In this document: piece after piece, positions 43,120 to 54,578 of the stretch | Layout: each line of letters opens with the position of its first letter | Position numbering within the stretch: the stretch's first letter is position 1 | NCBI GenBank assembly: GCA_036346405.1 | Contig: CM070562.1 | Coordinates: 98,296,284 to 98,360,283 of the forward strand | Direction: 5' to 3' | Length of the DNA: 64,000 nt | Source of the DNA: Phyllostachys edulis | Lineage: Eukaryota; Streptophyta; Magnoliopsida; Poales; Poaceae | Program-made: the position numbers and the translations under genes | The notes under the pieces: model-generated | The model's database searches: none | Seen by the model: only the letters and a program-made list of their open reading frames with translations | What the model was told of the DNA's origin: nothing

Positions 43120-43490
43120 AACACCCAGTGTGTCCATAGCGATATACGGTCTTCATTTGATAGTGTTCTCACATTACATTCCCGAGTAAGTTCAATTAGG
43201 AATCCCGTGGTTTGATCATCAACAATCACCAATCCAAACATAAGAGAACCGAATGCATCTTTTTTTATCGAAGAGGAAATATGAACGATTACTCGGGCAA
43301 CAACATTCGAAGGTGTTGCAACTCCATGGTTCTGAGCTTGATGTTTTTTGAATGGTACCAATGCTCACCACACTTTACACAGCACCTATCCTCAATCATG
43401 TAAGAAAATGTTGTAGAAGGTGCATTACACGAGAAATATGAGCACTTACATGCAGAAAAGTTTCCCAGGTCTCCGATTCTATGTTTTAAT
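43120..43490 (-). pseudogene. Fragment resembling the C-terminus of RPA70-like protein, copy B
   Basis: Counterpart of 8880-9250. One frame here reads ARVIVHISSS and then FGSLMFGLVIVDDQTTGFLI, which fits the OB fold after the zinc ribbon better than copy A does, because of a small indel. It is still fragmentary. Confidence 0.35.
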
Positions 43491-43635
43491 AGAACTATTT
43501 GCTCTGCAGTTCTTCAGTTCAAAACTAATATGACTGCATTTTAAGTTATAAGAATTTTTCCATTTCCGTAGGGAATAAACAAGTTTGACATGTCAACGCA
43601 TATATTTGTCAAAAGTGACAAATTCTGCAAAGGCC

Positions 43636-44549
43636 TTCAGGATGAACTGAAGCCATATATACCTTTGAAGTTCAATAAAACATTAAATCAATATGGCAAT
43701 TCCAATTTATTCTTTTCAACAGAACATCTTATAATCATTAACCTAAGCTACTAACAATGATGATTGTGAATAGAGTTAAGTGAACTTACACCACTATTTG
43801 GATAGATTACATAGAATGCTGCCATGGTGCAACTATAATGTATTGAGGTTATCTTTTGGAGTAGACTAAGTAATGATTTTTTTAAGGTTAGACCAGTTAA
43901 GTACAAAGACCCCCGTGTCATATGATGGAGTAGACAGACATGTATTCTCAAATAAGTTTACTCTACAATTACACAAAATGGACATACACAAAAGATGACC
44001 TACACAACGATTTCATGATAGCCCTGTAATCCCAACCTATGCATAAACAATAAAAGATGCATTATGAGCTATTAATTACACGCTGCATCCAACAAATACT
44101 TCTTTCAAACATTGAGTTTAAATTGATCAACCAACAACTTTTCACTCTTTTCCATTTCAAAAAACAACTTTACCACAAAATTCCTATGACAATCTATATC
44201 AGTATGCAAAAAGACAAAGAGGAATAGAGAGAGGGAAAGAAGAAAGAACCCACTAGTGGTTCGCAGTGGCCGGCTGGCTGATTGGTGATGCAGCACAGGT
44301 GGGGATGGTGAGGTTTAGGGCAAGATAGGCCCTAGACGCCCTCGCGCTGGCATCCTACTCGCCATCACTAGCGCTGCCCGTTGTCCTTGTCCCTACCATC
44401 GCTTACGGACGGGGAAAGTGAGGAGAGGCGAGACGGGGAGGGGAAGAAGAGGGTAAGGAGGGAGGTGAGGGGAATGCAGCTGCAAGGCAAGCGGAGTAGT
44501 GGTGGTGGCGCAATGACTAGGGGCGGTGGCGGCAGCGAGAGTGGGGAGA
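43636..44549. other. Non-coding stretch of copy B up to the LTR-type insertion
   Basis: Matches 12266-13068, then about 120 bp of purine- and GC-rich sequence that copy A has lost. No recognisable gene is seen. Confidence 0.5.
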
Positions 44550-44669
44550 TGTGACGACCCACCCTGTGATATACTGCAAGAGGTCCAGGAGGACCATTTT
44601 TTATTATTATTTTTTTTGCGTTGCGGTGCCACAACATAGAGGAGGGGTAGCACCGCTCGGTGCATTCCC

Positions 44670-44880
44670 GAGGAGGTCTACCAGGACCTCCCAGGAGGTC
44701 TTCAAGTCCTCCTGGAGGTCTTGGCCCGCAGCTGACCTCCCAGGAGGTCTTTAAGTCCTCCTGGAGGTCTTGGCCCGGTACCCTTCGGTAGCACCTCCCA
44801 GGTATATCACTAGAGAGGTCCGACAGGACCTCCCAGGCTATGTCCCGTAGGACCTTCTGGAGGTCTTGCCCCTGTGCTTC
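44670..44880. repeat. GGAGGTC/GACCTCC inverted-word cluster
   Basis: Alternating CAGGACCTCCCAGGAGGTCTTC and AAGTCCTCCTGGAGGTCTTGGCCCG, occurring twice within 100 bp, then looser copies. Neighbouring words are inverted, so single-stranded RNA or DNA would fold into hairpins. Confidence 0.75.
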
Positions 44881-47689
44881 CGAGCTAGTCCCAGGACAAC
44901 AGAAGCTAGCTCACACAAGAACACAAGCTAATATCACAACCACGAGGTCTAACAAAGATGAAGCAGACAAATTAAACTTAATATAAGGCAGGACCTTATG
45001 GTCAAGCTTGTTAACAAGAGGTCTGCCACTGAGGGCTTACAAAACCAACAAGGACTTACAACTGGCAACAAAGAGCTCTAAAGCTCCAACACCAAAAGCA
45101 CGCAGAAGCCATCCAACAAGCCCCGCAGGCTGTCGGGTGGAGGACGTCCTAGGCAGCTGGATCGTCGAAGAACTCCTCCTCAAAGAGGTCTACACTGCCC
45201 TGCACTTGATCATCTTCGTAATCTGCTTTGACACAGGGCTTAAAGCCATGAGTACTTTGAATGTACTCAGCAAGACATAGGGAACATTTATGCAATTAAT
45301 ATCCATGCAAGGGCTTACCAAATGAGAGCTGTATGGTTAATTTGCACAAAGCCAAGTTTTGACAGCAATAGCATATAAGTAGGTTGAAAAGCAGCAAGTT
45401 AAAACACTAGTACATAATACATTTGATGCTTGAAAAAGTGGAGTGAGCACCAACTCACATCCACAACAAAAATGGGGGAGGTCTGGTCACACCCGTGACC
45501 AGGTCCTCACCCAAAAACCAAGGTCTCTTCGAGGCAAAGCCAAGGCATCTCGCTGAAGTGTCTAGTGGCACCAACTTTTGAAACAACTACCCCTTGCACT
45601 ATTTTCACTGAGCATGTCCATGACCAAGGACTTGGCTATTCGGATAGATCTTTACACTCTGCAGAGGTGTACAACTTTACCCACAATCCACGATCTCTCT
45701 AGCGGGACGGGTTCCGGTCACCCTTGCTCACTTCCGAAGGTGAGCAGTCTAGAGAGCGTGGCAAGGCCTTTACAAAGCTTTGAACTGACTTGGAGCTGCC
45801 CTCTAAGGTTTCGCAATTCCCCCCCCCCTTTTGGTCTAGAAGTCCGCAGGTTATGGGGTGCCCTCTTGCGCCAACGTATCACACGCCGCTCACAACATGA
45901 CCCCAAGCCATCTCATTGCTAATTATTCAGCCCGACCACCCCCATAAAGTGATCTTGTGGTTGCCTTGATTGGCCAGTTCAATGAGAACACAAAGTTGAG
46001 TCCTTAGTTGTGCTAAGGCAAGACTTCCACAAACCGGATGTGCATAGCACCCACTACTCACTCCTGCCTTCTTGCCTCAGCAAAACCTTTTGTAATTACC
46101 CTTGCCAAAAGACCGCCTGATCTTGGCAACTTGATTTTAACAAAGTGGCCTCACACCACAGATCAACACAACTTAGGCATCCCGCCATAGTCGCTATGAT
46201 GGCACCAACCACAGTTCCATAGCTCATTAGTCGAGATTATTAGGAATGAAACATGATTCACAGTCCCACGATTTCTAGAGCGAAGCAATACATAACCTAC
46301 GGCCCCATGTTGGCAAATAACAAGGAATACCAACTAAATACCCAACCTAAGGCTTACAAGGTGAACATGACAACATGACCTGAGCAAGTTGTGAAGGAGG
46401 CATAAATCAAGTAGGAAAGTAACTACAGCCCAAACATTTTCTTATAAAGATAGCCATGCATGATAAAGTAAAACCAAAATACATTTGTAAAGCTAGGATC
46501 AATATGATCAACAGGAGGTCTGTGGCTTGCCTTGGTCAAGTAGTGGAGAACCTTCGGCTGGAAGAGGTGAATCCAAGATCTCCTCAAACTCGTGATCTAC
46601 ACGTTCGCAAGAAAACCAAATAAGCAAAACCACACTAGGCCAAAGAACTTCAAAAGAACCAAAAAGGAACTCAAACCAACGCGGCAAGAAAGGAAACCAA
46701 GAGGCTCAGCACAGCCTCAATGAGCTCCAGGGGAGGTCCTGCGCCAGGAGAGAACTAGGCGAAGGAGGCAAGGAAGCAAGAAATGAACCAAAGGTGGCAA
46801 ATGAAAGACTGCCCAGGCTATATATAGCCAGAGTTGGTAGAGTGCACCAAGAGGAGGCTCAATGACGTGTTGACAATCGGGCAGCTTAGGACAGGGCCTA
46901 TCCTAAAAGAATTAAAATAAGGTACCTCAGATGTGACCGCATTTAATGTGACCCGACACCTATTAAATGCGCACAGAGTTCTAAGATAAGACCAATAATA
47001 ACAAGGTTGAGTGAGGCTGGCATGTGGGGCCAGTCAAACGGGTGCACAACCGGTCAAAGAGATGGCCCCACCACAAGGGCTGTCTCCGCAAGAGACCACT
47101 GGGAGGTCCTGAACAGGAGGTCCAAAACACTCAAGGGGAGGTCCTGGACAGGAGGTCCAAGAGGCACACCGCGAGGAGGTCCTGATCAAAAGGGATTCTT
47201 AGGTCTAGGAGGGTGGTCTTTACAAAAAGACCAGCAAGGATCGAGGAGGTGGTCCTTGCAAAACAGCCAGGAAGAGGTCCTGGGAACAAAGGAAAACGCG
47301 CAGCAAAGCAGAGCCGTTCGATTGGAATCGGGCGGTCCAGAAAGGAAAGGAACGTTCGGACCATCCAAACGTTACATTACAGTTGAGCCGCTAGATCAAG
47401 ATCGAATGGCGCAAAACAAAGGGGAAGTTCGGACCGAGCGAGCAGAATAACGAGACAGGGCCGTCGATTTAGATCGGACGGCTAGGAGGGAAAGGGGACG
47501 TTTGGACCAAGCGAACGTGCCCTTAGGATCGGGCCATCCGAACAACATCGGATGGTCCTAAGGTGAGGAAGGCAAAGCCTTAAGCGGTTCGGCCGCAGGG
47601 GCCAACAGTGGGGTCCAAGTGCTAAGGAGGTCTTGGACCTAAGGAGGTCGGGACCTTTAGATCCAATGAAGGAAGGACCTGGACGGCTA

Positions 47690-48115
47690 AGATCTCCAAG
47701 AGGGAGATCCTAGCGGACAGATCTAACTAAGGGGAGGTCTGAGCGGTTAAGATCTCCAGAGAGGAGGTCCTAACGGCGAGATCTCAACAAGGGGAGGTGC
47801 GGCGGTTAGGATCTCAGAGAGGAGGTCCTAACGGCGAGATCTCAACAAGGGGAGGTGCGAGTGGTTAGGATCTTCAAAGAGGAGGTCCTAACGGCGAGAT
47901 CTCAACAAGGGGAGGTGCGGCGGTTAAGATCTCGAGAGGAGGTCCTAACGACGAGATCTCAACAAGGGGGAGATCTGGCGGTTAAGATCTCCAGAGAGGA
48001 GGTCCTAACGGCCAGATCTCAACAAGGGAGGTCTCGCGGTTAAGATCTCAGAGAGGAGGTCCTAACGGCGAGATCTCAACAAGGGGAGGTCCAAATAGGC
48101 GGGGAGGTCCTAAAG
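47690..48115. repeat. About six 65-70-bp tandem units
   Basis: Units read AGAGGAGGTCCTAACGGCGAGATCTCAACAAGGGGAGGTG then CGGCGGTTAAGATCTC, six times with small changes. Many of the differences are near CCAG/CTGG positions (GGCGAGATC against GGCCAGATC). That could be true drift or consensus error. Confidence 0.8.
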
Positions 48116-48655
48116 GACGCCGAGGAGATCCGTGAGGACAAAGGAAGGCCGAAGGGACTCAAGGAGGTCGATAGAAATTTGGAAGGGAGTTCGAGGAGGC
48201 TCCAAAGGGCACCTTGGGAGGTCAGAGGAGCTCTGGAACGCATGATGAACTCGGGAGGGGTTCAAAAGAGAGGTGAGAGGTCCACGGGGAGGTCCGAGAG
48301 GCACAGGGAATCAAAAGGATTCAAGGGCACCCCAAATGAACTCGGGGAGTTGATAAGAAGCGGGAGGTGCAGGGAGGTCAAAAGCAGAGAGGGGAACAAG
48401 AAAGGGGTTCCAGACACAAAAGAGGTCCGGAAAGGAGAAACCAAACTCAAGGGCACACAGAGCCGAGAGAGGGAGAACGGGAAAACTCCAATCAAACAGC
48501 AAAGGCACCGAACAGATTTAGTTCAAGTTTGGTTTAATCAATTAAAGCTCTTTTTGAAAACTCAAGTTAAGCTTTGAACTCTCATCAAAACCAAATGGTT
48601 ACTTTTATTTTGAAAACTGGGCAAAAACCTAAGAGAAACGGGACGTCACAGGAGA

Positions 48656-49054
48656 GCGGTCAGGCGTCCTTGAGGGCTCAACTGTTGGGAGGGTAGAGGA
48701 GAGGGTGACAAAGGGAGAAGGGGAAGGGAAGACCGACAGGCGGATCGGCGGCAGCGCCGCCCAGGCAGAGAGCGAGAGGAAGGAGGCAATCGTGTTGTCG
48801 AGGTCTTCGCCCTGGCCCATCTCTTTGCTTTTCAACCGCGGCGACGGGGGGACGACCAGATCAGCCTCCAAGCGCAAGATCGGACGGCCCTCGCCAATGG
48901 GGATCTGGACATAATTACCAAAAATATGGGGGCTTTTCTGGGAAAACGGGGACGTGGGGGACCCTCAGGGGTCAGGATTCCTTCGCCTTTAAAAGGCAGG
49001 TAATATACCAGCCCAGCATAATAATTATCTAGTGTTCTCCTCTCTTTTGCTTCT
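48656..49054. other. Non-coding, purine-rich flank
   Basis: Right flank of the 44550-48650 insertion. About 210 bp is missing from copy A, then it matches 13070 onward. Open frames here are low-complexity and unsupported. Confidence 0.45.
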
Positions 49055-49430
49055 TGCATCCGGTTTGGCCAAAATGGCACTATTTCACGAAGAAATAGCA
49101 AAATTAGATTTATCGTGAATGAATTGGCAAAAATAACATCCGTGCCACACTCAAAAGACACGGCAGAAGGCCTACTGCACCTCGGGTGCACGGCAAGCCA
49201 CGTGGTGAGCTCCCATTCGGCGGTAGCAGAGTGGGCCTGTCGTGCCCCCACATAGCGACAGGTGGCGTGGGCAGGCAACCTTCTGCTCCCCGAGGGCCTG
49301 ATGGGCCGACTGTCGCTCTGTGAGGGCACGGCAAGCCCCCTGTCTTGGCATTTTCACATGGCAGGAGTGTCAGTTTTGCCATTTTTTATTTTGATGGGCT
49401 ATTTTTTGCTATTTTGGTTCAAAAACACGT
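49055..49430. mobile_element. Foldback element, copy B
   Basis: Near-identical counterpart of 13257-13625, with the same imperfect inverted arms and GC-rich centre. Confidence 0.5.
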
Positions 49431-50639
49431 TAAATGGGCCAAAACCTCTGCGGATGCAACGTGGAAATGGAACAGGCTTGTGGCACCAATGCACGTACGT
49501 ACATGTCACAGTGACATGTACTGGGAGGGATGAATATAATATCGTCGAATCTTATGTATTTTGGCTTTGGAAAATCCGGTCTATGCCATTGGTTATTTTG
49601 CAGTTTTGGGACATGTCACTACTTTTTGTCTAATTGGTACTATGTGTCGGACCCCAAATTTGTAATTTAGGATCTTCTGTTTTCACAACACCAGTCCCTG
49701 GATCAATAGCTAGTGCCCACAGCCACATCATTAGATATTAAATACATATCACAGAATTGTAAAGCTATTGCATAATAATAAACAAAGCGAAAATATAACT
49801 TACGGCTTTTGACTTTGCAGATTGGCCGGCCGGGCCATTTCCTTTCAAAGAACAGCAGCGGAAGCGAAATTTAAAGTGCAACAAGTGGAACCCACACAAT
49901 ATACCCACAGGCAATTGACTGGGGCCCGTGACCTAGTTCTTAGCCTTCTTGATCTCCAGTCTTGACGAATGCTCATAAGTGTCCATATAGCCTTCTTCTT
50001 TCACAGTTACTGAATAATAATATTGAGCGAGCATGAGTACACAACCGTACTCGCGAGCCAACACACAGAATACAATTATATAATATGCAAGGCTGGTCAA
50101 AGGAATAACTTGTGGTTCTTTTGTTTGCATAAAGCCACTTATTGAAATACATTATGTGGTAGCAAATCCTGAGACCTAGCATTTTTAACTAACATAGGTT
50201 TTAACAAAGTTGAGTTTTTTGGTAAAATACTAGTGGAGGCTCCAACCTCCTATACCACTGAGTGGCTCCATCCACCCAATTCTCATGTTCTTTCTCGGGC
50301 CACATCCTGTATTTATCACTGGTTCTTAACCAGACCATCTCAAATCTCTAGGCTCCAACCCATCTCAAAACTATGGGCTCCAACCTATCTTTTCATTCCA
50401 CCCACAAATTATTTTATAAAAATAAAAGCTAATTCAAGTAAGCTCTCGGCACCGTTCATGACCATGGGCACGGCCATCTAGATAGTTTTCTCACTCTACA
50501 GAGTTCACACACTTTACCCACAAGACACAATTGACGTATACTGTCAACACGCAACCGTAGGCGTGAGACTAAGATAATCATCACAAGGTCTTTACAATGT
50601 CCTACCCAACGCAACTCCATCTGCTAGGTTTCACTACCG

Positions 50640-50840
50640 AAGGTGGTCTCCTAATGCGATACAGTCACACCACCCTTTGGACTCCAATCCTTCGGGTGGT
50701 TGTCCACTAAGACTGTAGTACATGCCACCCTCCGTAGCCCCCTGTTGCACTGTAGTAGTTTCCAAATACATTATAGTCACGCCACCCTTTGGACTCCAAT
50801 CCTCTGGGTGGTTGTCCACTAAGACAATAATACATGCCAC
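50640..50840. repeat. Direct repeat pair of about 75 bp
   Basis: CACCACCCTTTGGACTCCAA ... GGGTGGTTGTCCACTAAGAC ... TACATGCCA occurs at about 50668-50730 and again at 50778-50838 with few changes. Confidence 0.75.
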
Positions 50841-51651
50841 ATGAGTGAAATGATGAAGCAACACTGTGGCAAACAAATTAATCAACTAGGTCATACCCAT
50901 TATAGACTTATGGTTGCACTATTTTTACACGAGAGGCCATACAAGAACTCGGTCCTTTACTAACTTGGGCGGTACTTCTCCATACCCACTCCGTCGTGCT
51001 CTTCCCAATACCCGCCACGCTATTTAGCCACCCAAGTCGAAATATGTTTTTGGTTTTCTTTTGTTTTAAATTACTTTTCTAGTTCAACATACCAGCCAGG
51101 CTCCAACCTCAACTGTCCAAATCTAGTTTCAAGTTTTGAATGTTGTCGGGGCAAATCATTGCCTACATGTCAATGTTTCTAAGAAAGGCTAAGCATGACA
51201 CTTAGATACAAATTTAGTAACTAATATGTATACCATTAGTTCTAGGGTGACAAATGATAGTGTCCAAGTTCAAGGATGAGAAGATTATATTCAATTATCA
51301 TTCAGGTATTATCTATGAGATAGGTCAACATATTTGTATGAATCATAACAATACAATTTCATAATTTAAAACAATACAATTGTATTTCAAAAGGAGGTGC
51401 GACATGATCAAAGTATTGACTCACCTTGCTCAATGTTCTGATAACCTTGGTCTTATTTTTGCTCTTGCTCAAACTGCTGCTTCGTCACGGCTTTAGATTC
51501 TAACTACGCGGAATACGATTGAACCCAAGAACGTATGAAAGACAACAAAATGAAATGCAATAAATCCAAAGACACTCAAATAAAAGTAAACATATCTAAC
51601 GGTATCTTGAAATGACGAGGCATTCTAGATGAAATAAAACCTACTTAGTTG

Positions 51652-51860
51652 AGTTGATGAAGGCAATACTCCAGCCGAAGTATATCCAAAGAAAGTTGAT
51701 GAAGGAAATACTTCAAACAAAGTATATCCAAAGGAAGTTGATGAAGGAAATACTTCAGACGAAGTATAACTAAAGGAAGTTGATAAAACAAATACTTCAG
51801 ACGGAATGAAGTACATCCAAGGATATTTGGAATGAAGGAAATACTTCAGACCAAAGTAGA
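51652..51860. repeat. 42-bp minisatellite, four to five units
   Basis: The unit is GTTGATGAAGGAAATACTTCA followed by GACGAAGTATATCCAAAGGAA. It is repeated three times well and then in two decayed forms. An open frame runs through it only because 42 is a multiple of 3. Confidence 0.8.
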
Positions 51861-52854
51861 TAAACCTAAACTCTATTCATTTGGTCTAATGGTAGGGTTT
51901 TTGGTTGATATTCAGACTTAGGGTTAGGTAACTGTTTGATCCGAAGTGAGGGTAAGAGGGATCGGGCTCTCGGGAAGTCCGCTGGTGCAAGGAGTTAGGA
52001 CTCCAATGGGAGGGAGAGAATATTCATAGGAATATTTCGTATCGGTTACCTAGATGGAAGAGATCATCATGTTAGGTAGGACTCTCTGATCCACCTTCGG
52101 GTCACTAATTGTCCTTCCACTAGGAGCGGATAGCGATGAGTGATAGCTAGAGCCTATATGATGTTGATTGATGGTGGAACTACTATCATCCACTTGGGGA
52201 CCTATCACCGCTATCCATACACGGCAGCTAGCTGATCTAATGATTCCTCTAGTTATTACTTCCTATTTATCGAGGAAGTTCCATGGAATTCAAGTGAGAC
52301 CTATGTGTAAGTTCAGGGTTCGCATAGGGTAGATATAAGTCCCACCGATACATGGGGCCTAGTTCACTTAATAATTTCTTTTATTATTTTGTATTTATCA
52401 AGGAAGTTTCATGAGCCCTAGCTGGAACTTCCAAGCATTGGCTAGACACCAGTCTTACATCTTGATCAGTGGTGTCTGTGGTTTGAGTCTCTGTATTTAG
52501 GTGATCTTCACAATTCTACTTATTTACACGACTTGGCACACACTAAGGTGGACCTATTACCCTAGGTTGATCCTTGGTCAAAGCACCTACTAATGACCAC
52601 TTTTAGTTAAGTAGATAACTACTCATTCCCTAGGTAAGGCCTACATGTTTTCATCTATCTACTTCTTGTTCAGTGATTACCCTATTGGCTTTGGTTCTGA
52701 TTAACTAGCATGAGGTCGCGACATAGCTATTGCTAACCTTTACGACTTATCTAGTATAATGATTATTCCTAACTTAATCACTAGCGAATTGTTTAACTAA
52801 ACGCTTAGTATTAGTATTTATTATATAGGTAAGTGTCGGTGACATGTCACAATA

Positions 52855-54578
52855 TGTAGGACCGGAAAGGCGCCTAGAGGGGGGTGAATAGACGCTTTCT
52901 CTATTTTTCACCTCGATCTAACTCAACACTATTTTCACTCCAATAGCTATAAAAGCTATGAAGATCTGTATATAAGCACAGTGGATGACCTGTGTTGAAT
53001 CCGATCAAACCCCTAAGCAAAAAAAAACCAAAACTGAGAGTTCAAACCTTCGGGCCCGGTCTAACCGACGTCTATCACATGGTCAGACCGGTGGGCGGTC
53101 TAACCGGCGGCTCAAGCGCGGTCTGACCGGACCTGACCAGAAACAGTGCCGATAGCCCAATAACCAAAATAAAAATCGGTCTAACTTTTGATCTACACGG
53201 CCAAACTTGACCAAATTTGGAACACACCTTCCTAAGGATATTAGGAACCTATTCCAAGCAATGATTGAGTAGATCCACATCAAAGATTCAACCTTTTTCC
53301 ATTTAAATGAAGATTGGTTCAAAACCGAGCAAGAACAAAAACTTGATACAAACACTTGCTCGTGGGTGATTGATGATCAAGATGATCCTAGATGTATTTC
53401 CACATGTCACAGCAAGGTAGATTGGGGCAAGAAACCAACAGAGAATCAAAGGATCAAAGAAAAGCCCAAAATCAAGAAATAGATAGCAAGAACAAATAGG
53501 AACTCAACTTTGAGAAATCTTGCATAGATTTATTAAGTGGTTGTTCTTTGGTTTCTGACCACTCCCTCAAGGAGGACAAAGCTCACAACATGAGCACTCC
53601 AATCAATCCATCCTCTAGAACCCTAACCTCTCCATCTTCTCTCTAAGCCCTAAAAACCAAACTAGGGTTAACACAATGAAAGGGTTGAGGGTTGCTATCC
53701 AGCACACCCCCTATTTATAGTGGAGACTAGGATCTAGAGAATATTCCACTTAGGGCACCCGTTAAGCCCACACACAAACGGGTCACACATATGTACGCAT
53801 TTTAAAGCACCGTCTTTATCTTCTCTTAACCTAAACCGCTTCTCCACGTACCGTCTTGTACCGTGGGTTGGCAAAAGGTCATCAAGGCGGTATTTTGGTA
53901 AAATTACCAAAATACCCCTTCTCGATCTTTTTCGAAGACCGAGTCCGAACTGCTTGAAGCACTCCCATGCTTCGCCACGTGTAAGTTGATCCAGCGGCTC
54001 TCATCATGTCGGCAAGTCTCTCCCGTCTGGCTCTTGCCGAAACCACCAAGGCACTTGCACCGACCCCCGCGCTGCTTGATCCAACCCGTCGCACCGAACT
54101 GCCCGTTCGGTCACCTTTGTCCAATTTGCGCCATGCTTGAATCCATTGACTCCAACTGGCATCCCCGATCATTCTGGACCTCAGCTCTCCAAGCTTAGTC
54201 CGATCATCCTCGCCATTGACTGTCATTGACCTCCAAGCATCCTACACAACAATAGATAAAGAAATCGATTTCGGGAACAAGTTCTTCACAACTTGACCCA
54301 CGTTAGCGAAAACATGCATTATGCAACACATATGCACTGAAGCCCATGAACTTGACCTATCCCAAAACCAAATCTCCAAAATGGCCGATGAACAGCACAA
54401 AATTGGTCAGACTGCCATTCAATGGCCGGTCTGACCGCGCCTTGAACGCCGGTCTGACCGCACTTGACCTAACAGCCTTTGAAACTTTGACGAAAACATG
54501 TGATTCGACAAACCTTTAACGACATTGCCAATTGTAACATCATCATAAGATCATGAGAATAACCCCATGATATCCACA
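52855..54578 (-). mobile_element. Solo LTR, Sirevirus-like family with CGGTCTGACCG words
   Basis: Plus-strand ends TGTAGGACCGGAAAGG and CATGATATCCACA, 1724 bp, with a perfect TSD CAATA (52850-52854 and 54579-54583). It is inverse to its relative at 9398-12265. Palindromic words GGTCAGACCGG/CGGTCTGACCG cluster at 53045-53130 and 54400-54470. A TATA box is at 53711-53720 on the minus strand. The ATTCACCCCCCTCTAGGCGCC end matches the conserved LTR ending shared with the other two Sirevirus-like families here. No coding sequence is seen. Confidence 0.88.
53711..53720 (-). promoter_or_regulatory. TATA box of solo LTR 52855-54578
   Basis: The minus strand reads CTATAAATAGGGGGTGTGC. It corresponds to the TATAAATAGG at 10301 in the other family member. 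Confidence 0.6.

Larger units (their letters stand above)
40004..43635. other. Non-coding stretch of copy B
   Basis: Matches 6020-9397 of copy A. No host gene is seen. The RPA-like fragment recurs at 43120-43490. There is a 36-bp deletion near 42270 relative to copy A and an extra block at 41267-41556. Confidence 0.6.
44550..48650. mobile_element. 4.1-kb LTR-type insertion, TGTGACG...CGTCACA, probably a giant solo LTR
   Basis: Starts TGTGACGACCCACCC and ends AAACGGGACGTCACA, with a perfect TSD GGAGA (44545-44549 and 48651-48655). It is absent from copy A, so it is younger than the duplication. I see no gag or pol motif on either strand and no second internal LTR, so it is most simply a solo LTR. 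The long size and the TGTGACG ends suggest a Ty3/gypsy chromovirus-type family, but I cannot confirm that. On the minus strand it starts TGTGACGTCCCG, which I take as the sense direction. It contains several arrays of GGAGGTC/GACCTCC words. Confidence 0.75.
37468..50462. repeat. Segmental duplication, copy B
   Basis: This is the second copy of the segment at 1-14661. It lacks the copia gag-to-integrase part (joined at about 39831 across a shared GCG). It also lacks half of the copia 5' LTR plus about 1 kb of flank (joined at about 40001-40004). It gained about 290 bp at 41267-41556 and the LTR-type element at 44550-48650. The same LTR insertion (13844 in copy A, 49645 in copy B) is present in both copies, so that insertion predates the duplication. 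Confidence 0.9.

Noticed and set aside
44550..48650. A host gene in the GC-rich 4.1-kb block
   Set aside because: The ends TGTGACG/CGTCACA with perfect GGAGA duplication and absence from copy A show a mobile element. Open frames inside are repeat-derived.
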